A program made the position numbers and the translations under genes. Below the pieces are notes generated by a model that saw only the letters and a program-made list of their open reading frames with translations, had not been told where the DNA came from and searched no databases. Of a stretch of 64,000 bases of DNA, positions 63,311-64,000 are shown piece by piece; the stretch's first letter is position 1, and each line of letters opens with the position of its first letter. The stretch spans positions 3,672,501-3,736,500 of the forward strand of contig NZ_CP034447.1 in NCBI RefSeq assembly GCF_003952485.1. The letters are read 5' to 3'. The DNA is from Mesorhizobium sp. M1E.F.Ca.ET.045.02.1.1. Its GTDB lineage: Bacteria; Pseudomonadota; Alphaproteobacteria; Rhizobiales; Rhizobiaceae.

Positions 63311-64000
63311 CTATTGGCCCGAAATGCCGCGGCTGATCGGCGAGATGAACGGCGTGCTCCAGTTGCCGCCGACGAAGAACAGCGACTGGTTCAGGGGCTG
63401 CGGCGCCTGCACGGCCGTCTGGCCGCCGGCGGCCGGTTGCTGCGGCGGTTGCTGCGCGGGTTGTTGTGCCGGCTGACCGTTCGGAATGATGCCGCCGGAG
63501 AGCGCCAGCCCGTGCCCGGCATAAGAGGCGATGCCGGAAAGCCAGATCTTGTACTTCTGGGAATTGACCTCGGCCTTGTCCAGCCGCGCCACGCCTTTCG
63601 AGATGCTCGCCTTTATCTCGGCGCCGTCGATCGGCAGCGAGCCGTCGGCGACATCGTCGAGCGCGAAGAACCCTCCCTGTTCGTTGCGCTTGAGGAAGGC
63701 AGGCAGGTTGAGGCCGTTGAGCGAGCCCGGCCCGAATGTTGCCGAGAACGACCCATCGGCATTCTCGAAGATCGAATCCCAGGCCTTGCCCGGCCCCTTG
63801 AGGATGACCGAGACTGTACCGGTGCCGGCGGGCACCAGCCGCGTCATCCCCGCCGCGGTGGCGAAGGCGCCGGTGTCGACATCCGACGCCAGGAGCCGCA
63901 TCTCGACCTGAGTGCCGTCCGGCTTGCGGTCGAAACGCAGGCTGCTCTGGATGTTGCCGTTGAAGGCTGACGCGTCGGAGATGTCGAAGACGGCAAGCCC
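63311..64000 (-). CDS. AsmA-family protein, C-terminal part
   Basis: The 5' end lies outside the window; 229 codons to the stop are visible. The segment LAVFDISDASAFNGNIQSSL, the following RLLASDVDTGAFATAAGM, and FSATFGPGSLNGLNLPAFL match the AsmA C-terminal domain, where a beta-rich groove protein bridges the envelope and affects outer-membrane lipid homeostasis. The tail has Gln/Pro repeats (QPAQQPAQQPPQQP) and then NQSLFFVGGNWSTPFISP. An internal ATG at 63901 is not a likely start because the domain runs through it. Confidence 0.75.
   Translation of the reverse strand, partial: GLAVFDISDASAFNGNIQSSLRFDRKPDGTQVEMRLLASDVDTGAFATAAGMTRLVPAGTGTVSVILKGPGKAWDSIFENADGSFSATFGPGSLNGLNLPAFLKRNEQGGFFALDDVADGSLPIDGAEIKASISKGVARLDKAEVNSQKYKIWLSGIASYAGHGLALSGGIIPNGQPAQQPAQQPPQQPAAGGQTAVQAPQPLNQSLFFVGGNWSTPFISPISRGISGQ

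Overview
This window is GC-rich and reads as chromosome of an alphaproteobacterium of the order Rhizobiales, most likely Mesorhizobium or a close relative. The signs are the zwf-pgl-edd gene order, isocitrate lyase divergent from an ScfR/RamB-type regulator, a full CtrA box upstream of the Flp pilin genes, and two kinds of interspersed repeat I associate with rhizobial genomes. I recognised no rRNA or tRNA gene, CRISPR array, insertion sequence, prophage or replication origin.

Region 1 (1-10878) is a Tad/Flp pilus locus in two divergent arms. The minus arm holds two tandem Flp pilins, CpaB, the secretin CpaC, a small lipoprotein and three TadE/TadG-like minor pilins, the last running off the left edge. 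The plus arm holds CpaF, TadB, TadC, a TadD-like TPR lipoprotein and a prepilin peptidase. CpaE/TadZ and a full-length CpaD are not seen. The shared control region carries a CtrA-type box.

Region 2 (10891-26917) has a periplasmic-binding-fold lipoprotein, a small secreted Cys protein, and a large adhesin module: a 2366-residue RTX/VCBS-type protein with four nearly identical 459-bp repeats, a LapG-like periplasmic cysteine protease, and a type I secretion operon (TolC-like, ABC exporter, HlyD-like) ending in a ribbon-helix-helix/PAS-like protein.

Region 3 (27434-38883) has an SAF-domain oxidoreductase and ProC, then a surface-polysaccharide cluster: O-antigen-ligase-like protein, GT2, GT4-like, WecG/TagA, a putative sugar transferase, a Wzx-like flippase and a Wzz/GumC-like chain-length protein. 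The ligase/polymerase and the flippase are each split by a frameshift; the other genes are intact.

Region 4 (39114-49606) is mostly housekeeping: FolD with a GlxA-type AraC regulator, a secreted VWA protein, a small membrane protein, the Entner-Doudoroff genes zwf-pgl-edd, an SDR dehydrogenase and a membrane-anchored SH3 protein.

Region 5 (49868-64000) is centred on polyamines and C2 metabolism: puuB- and puuA-like genes, a HAD phosphatase, a degenerate receiver protein, aceA with a small co-oriented gene, the ScfR-like regulator, an EamA transporter, a potFGHI-type putrescine ABC importer and the C-terminal part of an AsmA-like protein at the right edge.
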